From Sistotremastrum niveocremeum HHB9708 (taxonomy: Eukaryota; Basidiomycota; Agaricomycetes; Sistotremastrales; Sistotremastraceae): 64,000 nucleotides of DNA. A program made the position numbers and the translations under genes. The stretch covers positions 390,584-454,583 of the forward strand of contig KV419418.1 of NCBI GenBank assembly GCA_001630475.1, read 5' to 3'. The notes beneath the pieces were generated by a model. The model was given only the letters and a program-made list of their open reading frames with translations. It was not told the origin of the DNA and did no database searches. This document shows positions 24,144 to 34,465 of this stretch, one piece after another; position 1 is the stretch's first letter, and the number at the start of each line of letters is the position of its first letter.

Positions 24144-24882
24144 TGATAGCTGAGGCAGCGAAGGAGGATTCAGAGCAACAGGATTAAGAGCTTATGAGCA
24201 GACGCAGATATTCGACAGAGATGTCGTGTGGGTTGACCGTTCGAGGTTCGGGCGGGATGTATCCTGAATCCTCGTTGAAATGTTGTACACATCTGTATCA
24301 TGGTGAACATATGTGCCGGTTCGAAGGACTGGAAGATTTTCTTGTCAAAACTAATTTGACGGAGAGGGGTGTGAAGACGCACTTTTACATCCGCCGACAC
24401 TGGCAGGCAGCCGGGAGCAGCGGGAAGGTCTTCTGTCGATAATTACAGTGCGAGTTTGTGAACGTTGTGTAGGGTGCCATGTGACTCCGAGACAGCAAAA
24501 GATGGAAGGGAGGGCAATTTGATGAGGCGCTAGGAAGAGAGAACTCGAACTCGAACTCGAACTCGGATGTTGATGGAAAATTTGCAATTAGGGAGGCCCA
24601 TCTTGTAAGTTGTAATGCTGAATATCTTTGAAACTTGAAGATCCGATTGGTCTACTGCGCTGCAGCATAAAACCGGTAAGGGTTGAATTCGACGCATTCG
24701 AGGAGGTCAAACGAGGTGCTGTCTTTTTGAAACGTGCACGTGGACGAAGACAGCTATGAAGGAGACGAGGAGAGCCGTCGTCCCGGTACCTTGCCCGTCG
24801 CTTTCGTAACTCCGGCACGATCAATCTCGATCACTGAATTTTGATTCCTTTACCTTACACTCGACCTTTATGTCCTTACATG
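24144..24882. other. Intergenic with a small (GAACTC)4 microsatellite
   Basis: About 740 bases upstream of P450-D. Positions 24541-24564 are four perfect GAACTC units. No gene is supported; the P450-D promoter presumably lay here. Confidence 0.45.
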
Positions 24883-25388
24883 TAGAGTTCCAAGGTCCAG
24901 TCCACGTGACTGGTCGTATTGGGCAACCGGACCGAAGTCGCGACTGGACTGCAGTTGCCAGTTGCCTTGGTTTCTGAAAATCAAGCAACCGGCAACTGCA
25001 GTCATGACCAGTCGTGACCACGGTCGCGACCGATACTCAGGGAAGACCCTTAAGGGTCCCCAAATAGGGTGCTCAGAGGGTAATGTAGTGGTATTTTCCT
25101 CATGTATGGTCATGTATTCATGGTATATGATATATATACAGTATATATATGATCAATAGACACCAATAGACTATATATAAGAGGGTAAAACAATATATTA
25201 ATCATTAAAATATTGGATTTATAGGGCAGGCAACTGGTCGTGACTGGTCATTTGATGACTGGTTGCCGGACCGCAACTGCAGTTGCAGTTGCCAGTCACA
25301 GCAAATTTGGAATTTGGCAACCGGTCGCAGTTGCCAGTCACGAGGAATTTTGGAAAAAGTCCAGTCGTGACTGGACTTTGGAACTCTA
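24883..25388 (-). mobile_element. hAT-like MITE, copy D (506 bases, inverted)
   Basis: It begins TAGAGTTCCAAGGTCCAGTC and ends GACTTTGGAACTCTA, the reverse orientation of copies B and E. The 8-base duplication CTTACATG is perfect (24875-24882 and 25389-25396). Near-identity with B and E shows recent transposition. It is noncoding. Confidence 0.93.
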
Positions 25389-25396
25389 CTTACATG

Positions 25397-27049
25397 TACA
25401 CCACACGATTTACAAGATGCTAATAGAGCTCCTGTGGTGTCGCAGAGGCGCTGCAGTGTTCCCGCAACCTTATTCTCTGGATAGAAATAGTGCCCATATA
25501 TATATGGAGCGGCATTGTATCGGCGCCTAGAGAACATTCATCAGGAAAACGCCCCCTGAAATCATAGTTTCTTGATAGCGCGAAACCCCCCCAGACAGTC
25601 CTGATAATTGGTCGTAGCAGCCCGATAGCTTTCTTGGGGGTCAGAGGGGCATGGTCATGGCGACTACTGACCTATACAACACTATATCTCGCTCCGTAGT
25701 CTCTAGGAATCCAAGGGGGGCTTTCCTGATGGTAGGCTAGGAATTCGGAAGCTGGATGGTGGAAGGGTAACGGTGATTGGAGGAAGGAAATGCGAAAGGA
25801 TGCATCGCATGTCAATTTGCTCTACCGGCCTAAACTAGACATCCAAACCGAGACCGGGCTTTAGTGTTCGAGATAAGACAGGGAGACACAGGAGACGGCA
25901 TGCTTGTTAGAGGCCCTGAGAGCGCCACAAGAAATTTTATTGATCGAATGTGGCGATGTTATTCATTTTGTGTCTTGTAGTATGACTCTCTGGACATGTG
26001 CACCGCATACGAGGATCCATTGGACAGTTGAGCAATTGTTGAGTCATTTAATATCAATCCTGTGACGAACTTGCAAGCTTGCAAGACGGATACATGGGAA
26101 GGGAGAAACTCCAAGGCGGAAGAAAAGTGGTAGATTTGAGAGCTTCCCACGTGCCGGGAGAAAATTCAGCGAGAGAATCGTGTGGTTGGAAGACTACAGC
26201 ACCGCACTCTGTGAGTCGATTGATCGGATATCGTTGTGGTAGATGAGATGCTGGTGAATCGTAGCTTTGTGGGATGGGAGCTTGAGCGAATTGAGATGAT
26301 GGCTCGATCTAGATATCTAACGCATCGAGTCGCATGGGACCGAGCTCGGTTGACCCAAAGACGAGAGGATGGATTTTGGAGAGGCGGGTTGAGAACATTG
26401 GTCGAGAACGTGTTCCATGTGGAGAAAGCAGTGACAATTCAAGGCACGCGATGAGGGGTTCTTTTATGATGGCAGGACGACTCAGCGGAGATGAAAACCG
26501 CCGGGCCCTGAGCGAGATCCAGTCAAGCGAGGGGGGTCAAAAACGGTGCCCGGAGGCCCGATCAGACCCTATTTGGCGTTTGACACGAAAATGCCTTGAA
26601 GAGTCGTTGGGGCATAGTGAGGCCAAATCTAAAGACATGGGGAGCTTTGAAGAGCATGAAATAGACTATACAACCACTTTTCCCGAGCTGAAACGATATG
26701 TGTGAAGTTCCTGAAGGCTGGTGTTTCCGTGACACAAGTAACGGATTGTCACAGCGCGTTGTAGGCTTGGAGCGACCAAGTTGGACCTCTGGTGGTTTCA
26801 ATGCGTAAAAAGTGAGGAACATCAATGTATTGCCATTAAATTTCCTCAGAATTTTTTATGATTTTTCTATCGACAACTCACTTACACTGCAAGTAAAACA
26901 CGTCGCGCGTCGAAAAGCCTTCCCAAAAAAAGGTCTTTCCAAAAGCGGAAGGACCTCACTCGGCTATCATCTTCCCCTTCCGGATGAGGAAGGACCTACC
27001 GTCTCGACTAGTCGACTAGTTTCCGGGGTCCGAGGATTTGTCGATGATA
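25397..27049. other. Intergenic, no gene recognised
   Basis: About 1.65 kb. Several open frames of 60-120 codons occur between 26236 and 26830, but none shows a known domain, consistent splicing or a paralogue in this window. A small palindromic repeat (cgactagtcgactagt) lies at 27005-27020. Confidence 0.4.
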
Positions 27050-27147
27050 CTTCAGAAAAAATTAGACCTACTTATTGTACTTTTGAGTACTTTTGAGTGC
27101 TAAAAAGTACTCAAAAGTACAATAAGTAGGTCTAATTTTTTCTGAAG
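27050..27147. mobile_element. 98-base hairpin MITE, copy 1
   Basis: Almost the whole element is one inverted repeat: arms of about 45 bases starting CTTCAGAAAAAATTAGACCT, with a loop of a few bases. Both sides are flanked by TA (27048-27049 and 27148-27149). It is AT-rich and noncoding. The same length recurs at 27612 and 46163. Confidence 0.88.
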
Positions 27148-27149
27148 TA

Positions 27150-27611
27150 AGGTCAAAAACTCTGCCATCGCATGCTCTAACCTCGTAGATAGACAGTAAG
27201 GGCATGGATGAATAGCGTTTCTACGCTTGTCGGCACTTGATTTGGATTGATATCTGATAGTCAAATGTTATAGACTGTTCATGACATAATCCAGAAAATA
27301 TAAATTGCATCCACGGAAAATATTACTAGTAATATTACAAGGGCGTCACCTGATATACTCTCAGTCTGTGTATGCTCAAATTAGTTCGGAAGTCCGGACT
27401 CGCGAGTGACCAAAGAAAGGCGACACCAACAGCGAGAAACTGAACGAAAGTCTGTAAATCGAAATCACGCTGACCGTTGAGAGTCGCCGTGTCGATCCCA
27501 TGGTCGAAAGTGCAAAGAGGACCAAAGGCAAGAGGATACAAGACACTTACCTTGTTTTGTCTTCTCTGAGTTGCTTGAGGCCTACGATGTCTTCCGCTTC
27601 TTGGTGAATAC
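27150..27611. other. Intergenic between two hairpin MITEs
   Basis: About 460 bases without a supported gene. The right end (just before 27612) is the ancestral 3' coding end and UTR of the minus-strand gene at 27694-28797. Confidence 0.45.
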
Positions 27612-27709
27612 CTTCAGAAAAAATTAGACCTCCTATTTTGACTCTGGAGTACTTTTGAGTACTCTGGAGCACTCAAGAGGTGAAATAGGAGGTCTAATTT
27701 TTTCTGAAG
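27612..27709. mobile_element. 98-base hairpin MITE, copy 2, supplying a stop codon
   Basis: The arms start CTTCAGAAAAAATTAGACCT and mirror at the other end. The flanking duplication is AC (27610-27611 and 27710-27711). It lies inside the last coding exon of the minus-strand gene and provides that gene's present TAG at 27696-27694. Confidence 0.88.
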
Positions 27710-28797
27710 ACAGACAGGAGGGCATCGCCGAATTGTTTTTTGGGGCGCTCCGAGATGGCTAAGTCGGGGGCATGTTGGTCGGAGAGTTCAGTGATGGAAG
27801 CAAAAGGCGGGTCAAATGCATAGGTGATATCGGAGACTGGGATGAAACCGTGTGACTCGAGATCTGGGAGGAGAGAGAGGACGCGGTTGTTGATCCTTTC
27901 ATATTCGATGAACGCTTCTCTAGATTGGCATTAGCCATCAAGGCAGAAGGCATGATTTAGGACTCACATGTGAAAGTGAACATGTGCAGCGTCAACTTGA
28001 AGATGGCAATCGGAGAAGGGAGGATCGGGACAAAGTGACCAGAAGCCAGGCGGATCACGCACGGATCCATCGGGGTTGGGGCGATAAGCAAAGTAGTAAA
28101 CAAATGAGGTTTGTTCGTCCAAGATTGCGAGAGAAGGATCAACGCGAAAACCCGTAGACGACACTATAAACAGTCAGTACATAAAATTTCAAACAAGCGA
28201 AGACTGACCTATGCGGAGAGGATGAACATCGATCCCAAAATCCTTAGCAAGTGAACGTGCAGATCCAAGAAAGAAGTCCAAGATGTCGTCTGTGCAGTAC
28301 GCGCGGACAAACGTGCGCAGATTGACTTCCTCCTCAGAAGAAGAAACATCGATTGACCATCTGAGTACAGCAGTTAAGTGACGAGATCGGGAGAATCAGG
28401 GGTCTGACCTTGTGTATCCACCAATCTCAGTTCCCTGAATCGCGTCCCACTCTCCATCGTGCCATCGATCAGCAGCGATGGAATATCTTGGTGGACCCGC
28501 GAGTGGGACTTGGTGGACGAGAGAAATCGGATGCCAGACATTTCCCTCGATCCACCCAATGTCCCCAACAGATGGCGAGCTTGTTCTTTGCACAGACTCA
28601 TTCGACCCGCTCCACCATCTCAGCCAATTCCACAGAACTCGACCATTCTCTTCTGTTTTCTCCTGGCTCCATCTTGTCACTGCTTCCCTCATTTGCTGGA
28701 ACCGAGCTGCATATAATTCAAAGGACCCGCTCGCTGCACCAGTCCTATCTGCGTTGACTGAGAAAGTGTCGCCTCGCGATAAAATTTGACTGACCAT
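27694..28797 (-). CDS. Unrecognised 320-residue protein, C-terminus rewritten by a MITE
   Basis: Exons 28797-28409, 28360-28209, 28163-27968 and 27919-27694 join in frame (963 bases) with introns of 43-48 bases. I do not recognise the family. Visible stretches are VGDIGWIEGNVWHPISLVHQ, YTRWSIDVSSSEEEVNLRTF and FVYYFAYRPNPDGSVRDPPG. There is no signal peptide or membrane helix, and it looks cytosolic or nuclear. The reading frame ends ALLSVFRKN, with the last residues and stop encoded by hairpin MITE copy 2. Removing the 98 bases and one AC restores ALLSVFTKKRKTS, which contains a short basic run. The coding frame is otherwise clean, so the gene may still be expressed. Neighbours do not suggest a role. 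Confidence 0.65.
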
Positions 28798-29136
28798 CTC
28801 CGTCCTTCAACTGGTTTTGCCATCAGCGCTCGATCTTCACAGTCAATCATCACTTACCCTCCAAAATGCTTCCTCCATCCGCCACCCTGAATCCTCCCAC
28901 CGAACATCCATCCTCCCCAGTCCTCCCATACACAACTGTTTATCCTTTGCACCCAGGAGGACATCTCGATACTGCTCGGCCGGCCCCGTCAGCAAACGCT
29001 GCTCTCATTTACTCGGACCACTCACCCCTCCTGTCCACGACCCTCCGTGTTCCCCAAGGAATCTGTATCCTGCCTGCCATCCGTTAATTACTGATTACAC
29101 GGACCACTGAACACCACTCACCACAAATTCACACAT
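28798..29136. other. Intergenic between two minus-strand genes
   Basis: About 340 bases holding the upstream region of the 320-residue gene. A plus-strand frame at 28866-29087 is Pro/Ser-rich and without support. Confidence 0.4.
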
Positions 29137-29529
29137 CTACGTCTTCGTTAGCTCTGCATAGACGCCAAAAGATTTGATATTGACAATACGCGTGTGCTCA
29201 ACAAAGTACTCGAAACCGGACAGACTTTGGAGGTAGTCGTATGCGGCAACGGTGCCTGTGGCGCGATCAGTTCTTGCCTCTTGCAAGAGCCAATGGACTT
29301 ACCTGCCTCGACCACGATCATCTTTGTTCTCCCCGTATCCGAACTCGCAATGCCAAGCAATCTGCCTACATATCGATTTCTGAAGACCAGATCGTCAGAT
29401 TAAGTCGTATTAGAACACTTCGAAACAGGAGGGCAACGCTCACAAGAGATCACCGCGGAGTCCAAGCTCCTTCTTGAATTCCTCCAAGCCCCGATGTTCA
29501 TCTTCCACTTCAGGCTTCACCCAGGCCAT
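29137..29529 (-). CDS. Unrecognised small three-exon protein (93 residues)
   Basis: Exons 29529-29444, 29379-29303 and 29255-29137 join in frame (282 bases) with consensus donors GTGAGC and GTAAGT. The product starts MAWVKPEVEDEHRGLEEFK, continues YVGRLLGIASSDTGRTKMI and ends FGVYAELTKT. No domain is recognised and there is no signal peptide. Its exons are too short to stand out as single frames. Three exons keeping frame across two good introns is the only evidence of reality; no regulatory or neighbour information helps. Confidence 0.5.
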
Positions 29530-29957
29530 ATGACTCTAGTTGTCATACAACACAGGCCGAAGGCCCAGAGGATAGTGTATTCACTATGAGGAGATTGTAG
29601 AGGCTTGCTTGTACTACAATGCCGTGTACTTAGGAGAGCTTAAGGTGGACTTCGTAACCCGCCATGGATTGTATAACCGGCCGCGGTCACCCTTGCCTCG
29701 ACCTCCGGGACCGGTTAGCGACCGATTATGGGCCGGCGTCGGTTGTTCGGGTTTCGGCTTGATTCTCGGGGTAAAATCGATACCGCCGTATCGGATACGG
29801 CCGTTGGGACCGTTGCTTACGAATTATTCAGACTCAGCTCTCGTCGATGATGGGTGCAATTGCGGCATTTGGTAGCAGAATGTACATCCGAATGTAGACC
29901 ATGTAATTGAATATATTATCAAGACAATTCAATAACATGACGAGAACTACTGAACGA
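29530..29957. other. Intergenic, possible left flank of a KDZ element
   Basis: About 430 bases, rich in ccggt/cgg motifs around 29680-29830, 3' of the large orphan gene. I could not find a terminal inverted repeat or duplication that would mark an element end. Confidence 0.35.
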
Positions 29958-32814
29958 CTACTTGCGACGACGTTTGCGCTTGGTCGGCGATTGGTTGTCA
30001 GGCTCGACGTCAGCGTGCGTGCGTTTAGCGGATGGAGGACGGGACTGGTTGTACTGAACGAGTTGATGAGAAACCCAGGCGACGTCGTCTACGATGACAG
30101 CGAGTCTCGCACGGAGCTCGACGTCGGTGTCTTCTAATGCGTCCGCCCACCACGACAGACAAAGCAAGATGAGGAAATATCCGTTCGACGTACCGAAGTT
30201 CACGATCTTCCACCACTTTGCGTTCGCTCCCGTCCTCTCTAAAGGCAATCCCGACCCTCTCAAGCTATCAAAGAGACTGATCCACCACTTCTCACATTCG
30301 TCCGCTAAGTTCGGAAGCGACCAATTCGGTTCGCCAGCTGGATGCTTCGTGAAGTCGCGTGCGAGCTGCATCCAGCGAGCTACGTGTGTCGGACGATATT
30401 GAGTGGGGAGACGTACGCGTTGCTAGACCAATCAATGAGAGACGTTTACGAGGAAAAAATCAGCAACCTTACCTCGTCAAAGCCCAATGAACGATCCAAC
30501 TCGATTAGACCCGATATGGCGGAGTTCCACTGAGGAGGGGGATTTGGGATCGCTTTGAGATACTCGACAGCCTCAACGAGCCATTGAGGACCATCGGGAG
30601 GGACAGTGATGGCGTCGATTGGGAAAGGTGCTGAATTCGGCGGAGTTGGTGCAGATGGAGGAGGCGCCGGCAGTGAAAGAGGAGCTGATGCCGCTGGAGA
30701 TGGAATGGGCACTGCTGGAGAAGGGACCGATGGCGATGGAAGGGGGACTGGCGCTGCTGGAGGTGGTTGCGATGGCACTGGGGAGGAGCGTATCGGTTGG
30801 GGAGGAGGCTGTGACTGGGGAACCGAATGAACGGCCTCGGTAGCTGCCGACTCTGCTTCTTTGGCCCTTGTACCTGAGGTTGGCTTCGCGGCATTCTCCT
30901 TCGGATCGCCTAGCGGTTCCGACTCGTGTCGCTCTTCCTCGTCATCGCTTGTCGTCTTCTCCTGAAGAGTTTCGTCCTCTTGTGGATTCCCTTTGCTGAA
31001 CCAAAGCCCATGTAAGCATCCTATCAATCGAAGGTAATGACTCAAGCTTACCTCAGACGCGAAGACCGGCGGCACGGCTCCGATGATGCGGCCTTCTCAC
31101 GTGGGCGCTTCTTTGCCTTTTCGATCGGAGGTGGAGCATTAAAGAGCTCCGCCGAAGCCTCCTTGGCCCCGATATTATCCAGAATGGTTTTCCATTTCTG
31201 GATATTCTTCTCGCGCTCCCTCATCAACGCCCTTCCGGTCAACATTCGAGGGGCGGGCTCCTCTTCCTCCTCTTCCTCCTCTTCCTCCTCGTCTTGTACA
31301 TCATCGTCTTCCTCATCGTCCTTTCCTCCGTCCTGCTCGCCTCCTCCACCTTCGCCTGGCTCATCAAACTGCTCTTGCACATCTCCCTCCCCCATTCCTG
31401 CACCGTCGCGATCTGAAGTGTGAGCATCCGTCTCCTTCTCTTTTTCGTTGTTGGTCGGCTGATGAGGAGGGGCGGAAGACGGAGCGTCTGACTGTGTAGG
31501 CTGTGCCGCTTGAATCGGACCGGAAGAAGGAGTCGGCTGAGTCGTAGATGCGGTGATCGAGTTTGATGAGGGAGTTGGGATCGTCTGAGGGGGGGTCGAT
31601 GAGGTCTGGTTGGACGTCTTATCGGACGGATTCGTGGGAGGGGAAGCGTTCGTTGTCGCAGGTGAGTTTTCCTTCGGCGTTTCAGCTGTAATTTACTCTC
31701 ATCAATTATGCCAACAAACAAGTGCAATGTGCTCACGTAGGCATCGATGTGCATACTCCAGGATGGGATCGATGTATCTCTCTTTGAACCCAGGCACGGT
31801 GTCTTCGAACTTCTGGCCATCAGCTAAGTGCTTTCCAGTCGATGCGCTGAGATCCACGTGAGTACTACGGATGTTCGAAACCGGCCGAAGACTTACATGT
31901 ATACGCTCATCTCGTTTCCGTTTCGAGGCACGCGTCCGACATAGATCGTTATTCCCACGAAGTTCGTTGCGACGAAGATGGAGTTGGAATGTGATTTCAT
32001 AGTGCGTGGGAGTATGTCGATGGAGCTAACCCTCCGAGGTGAGTATTCATCCCTTCTGACACAATGCGGACGAACAACTCACTCTTGTCGAAGTGCCTCA
32101 CTCTTCTCATGATCGTTAGCCTCCTCCTCTTCCGACCCTGCCTCCGCTTCGCCTTGCGCCTGCCACAACTCTTCGACCTCCGCCTTAACCTCTTCGGTCT
32201 CATCATCCAGACATTTCAACGTGAACGCATTACGGGCTGCGAATTTCTCGTCCTTCGTGAGTGGTGCTTCTCCGTTCGCAGTTCTCGTCGCTTCGAGCTG
32301 AGCTATGTGGGCTTCGTAGGATTTTTGAATTTTCTTCTCGTAATATAGACCAGAGTATATCTGCCACCTATGCCGCTTCGCCTGGACCTTCGGCGTCGCC
32401 TTACGCATAGGTATGACAGCCTTGGTACGACGACCTTTACTGTCAGCCGCAGTCCGTACACCGTTATATATCCAATCCTTAATCTTCTGTATAGCCGTCA
32501 GTTGTGAACAAGAATACGAGGTATCGATTGAGACGCACCCTCTGCCTAGCGACCGTAGCGTTTGGCGCTGGATTTTTTATCTTCTTCTTCCCCTGTGCTC
32601 TCCTCTCATCACAAGCCCTTTGCAATTCCGGCAACGCGAGACTGTACGCTTCGTCTTCCTTAGACGTTACCGGCCAAGTCGCGTCGAAATGCGCATACGT
32701 TTCGGCCAGGTACGCAGCCGTCTTTCCCTGATCCTGGGCATCCTTGAAGCCCTCTAATCTCTTCGTTAGGTATTGGAGACGGTCTTCTGGCCAGGTCGAG
32801 CGATATACGGACAT
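29958..32814 (-). CDS. Large orphan protein (848 residues), candidate KDZ-element companion
   Basis: Seven exons (32814-32539, 32486-32083, 32031-31897, 31846-31737, 31685-31052, 30995-30473, 30422-29958) join exactly in frame. The N-terminus is a helical region (RSTWPEDRLQYLTKRLEGF, YAHFDATWPVTSKEDEAYS, RHRWQIYSGLYYEKKIQKSY). A low-complexity centre follows, with Ser/Thr/Pro-rich runs, a run of about 11 Glu, and Pro-rich repeats. The C-terminal domain is WSLPNLADECEKWWISLFD, IVNFGTSNGYFLILLCLSWW and a basic tail SPTKRKRRRK, probably a nuclear localisation signal. I do not recognise a family. It is divergently arranged with the viroplasmin gene and lies beside a KDZ transposase, so an element-encoded accessory role is possible but inferred. 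Confidence 0.7.
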
Positions 32815-33150
32815 GAGGACGAGGACCGCTGTCAGGGTTCCTTTTTTTCGCTGTACACGTCTACACGAGCCAGCTTCTTCTCGCTTCGAACAACGCTAAG
32901 ACAAGGTCCGTGCGCTCGACCTGCCCTAAACCTTGTCCTGGGGTATATAAGCCCGCCCTCATCGCTCCTCTCTCTCTCCCCCCAACTCTGTCCTGACCAC
33001 TAGTAAGTTCCCTTCTTTCAACTAGCTTTGTACACATTCTGACTCTAAGTCGATCTTATGTAGCTTGTAGTCGCCAGTACAAGGTTCTTCTTCAGCACTG
33101 TAAGTGACCTCCGTAGCTCTATTAGCTTTACACTAAGTAGCTAGTGTAGA
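32815..33150. promoter_or_regulatory. Shared divergent promoter region
   Basis: This 336-base gap separates the start of the orphan gene (minus) from the ATG of the viroplasmin gene (plus), so both must be driven from it. TATATAA at 32944-32950 in a GC-rich context, followed by a pyrimidine-rich ctctctctcccccc tract, looks like a plus-strand core promoter. GTAAGT near 33003 and later AG sites suggest a 5' UTR intron. Confidence 0.5.
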
Positions 33151-34080
33151 ATGGCGGCCGGTACACAGCTCAAGCAGAAGCAGAAGAGTGAGCGGCCGCC
33201 ATCGCCTGAGTTCTGGGCCGAGTCCGAGGATGAAGATGAGCTACGTTTGATAGCGGACAAGGTCGACGAACTCGCAACCTTCGTCGAAGGTCTTCAAATT
33301 CGTCAAGACGCGAAGAAGCCGATGACATTCGCGCCGAACTCCGTTATTACTCAGTCCCCGCCGATGACTCCTTCGTCTGCCTCAAGCGTGAGATTGAGTG
33401 ATCAAGATCGTCGTCCATACAAGTCTCCGCCGAGGTCTGAGATCAATGCGTGCCCATTTAACACTCCCATCTCAACGTCACTTAGCTTGCCCGACACAGC
33501 TGAACTTCTCGGCTCGCCTTCTCGGCCGTCAAGTTCAAGGGGTAGTACTCCCGCCCGAAATGTCATGTCGCCTCCTCCTCGTGCTTTCCCTTCGCGGGTC
33601 CTTCCTTCTGGTAGACATTCATATCCTCCCGTCATTTCGTCCGGTGTTATCACCCACTACTATCCTGGCCGTCGCATTCGCGATGTAAATAAGCCCCGCC
33701 GTTGGTACGTCGTATTGAAGGGCCGTGAGCCAGGAATCTTCGATGACTGGTAGGTTTATTACGTCTTTGATGCCTCGTTCTATCTCTGACGTTACCGCAG
33801 GGGTCTTACTAAAGAATCGGTTGACGGGTTCAAGGGCAATTCGTACTTCACTGTCCCTGACGAAGCGGAAGCTGTGTCGAGGTGGAATGAATACCTTGCC
33901 GATTCGCAAATAGAGTTCCAAAGTCCAGTCACGACTGGACTTTTTCCAAAATTCCTCGTGACTGGCAACTGCGACCGGTTGCCAAATTCCAAAATGTCCA
34001 TGACTGGCAACTGCAACTGCAGTTGCAGTCCAGCAACCAGTCATCAAATGACCAGTCACGACCAGTTGCCTGCCTTATAA
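33151..34080 (+). CDS. Viroplasmin / RNase H1 N-terminal-type protein, 3' end replaced by a MITE
   Basis: Exon 1 (33151-33749) and exon 2 from 33801 meet in frame inside the domain. The domain reads RRWYVVLKGREPGIFDDW then GLTKESVDGFKGNSYFTV and DEAEAVSRWNEYL, the caulimovirus-viroplasmin / RNase H1 hybrid-binding fold that binds RNA-DNA duplexes. The first 170 residues are acidic then Ser/Pro-rich and probably disordered. No catalytic RNase H domain follows. After ADSQ, MITE copy E interrupts the frame; the sequence now reads on into the element to TAA at 34078-34080, adding about 55 foreign residues. Without the element and one duplication the protein would end DSQRGRPRSGSSALFV with a stop at 34463-34465. 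The binding domain itself is complete. Confidence 0.8.
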
Positions 34081-34416
34081 ATGTAATATTTTAATGATTA
34101 ATATATTGTTTTACCCTCTTATATATAGTCTAATGGTGTCTATTGATCATATATATACTGTATATACATCATATACCATGAATACATGCTCATACATGGG
34201 GAAAATACCACTACATGACCCTCTGAACACCCTGGTTGGGGACCCTTAAGGGTCTTCCCTGAGCATCGGTCGCGACCGTGGTCACGACTGGTCATGACTG
34301 CAGTTGCCGGTTGCCTGATTTTCAGAAACTGAGGCAACCGGCAACTGCAGTCCAGTCGCGACTTCGGTCCGGTTGCCCAATACGACCAGTCACGTGGACT
34401 GGACCTTGGAACTCTA
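33911..34416 (+). mobile_element. hAT-like MITE, copy E (506 bases), in a coding exon
   Basis: Termini are TAGAGTTCCAAAGTCCAGTC and GGACCTTGGAACTCTA. The 8-base duplication TTCGCAAA is perfect (33903-33910 and 34417-34424). It is nearly identical to copies B and D, so the insertion is young. It sits in the last exon of the viroplasmin gene and supplies its present C-terminus and stop. Confidence 0.95.
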
Positions 34417-34465
34417 TTCGCAAAGGGGAAGGCCTCGCTCTGGTTCTTCGGCTCTCTTCGTTTAG

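Noticed and set aside
11275-25388. Possibility that the 506-base repeats are solo LTRs
   Set aside because: The ends are inverted, not TG...CA, and duplications are 8 bases rather than 4-6.
26236-26705. Plus-strand frames at 26236-26705 as a gene
   Set aside because: No domain, no splice-consistent extension and no paralogue here; length alone is not persuasive.
27050-27709. CRISPR-like repeat-spacer array from the two 98-base hairpins
   Set aside because: Only two copies about 460 bases apart, each a palindrome with its own target duplication, in a eukaryotic genome.
30606-30843. Gly- and Glu-rich plus-strand frames at 30606-30843
   Set aside because: They mirror the Pro-rich coding sequence of the minus-strand 848-residue gene.
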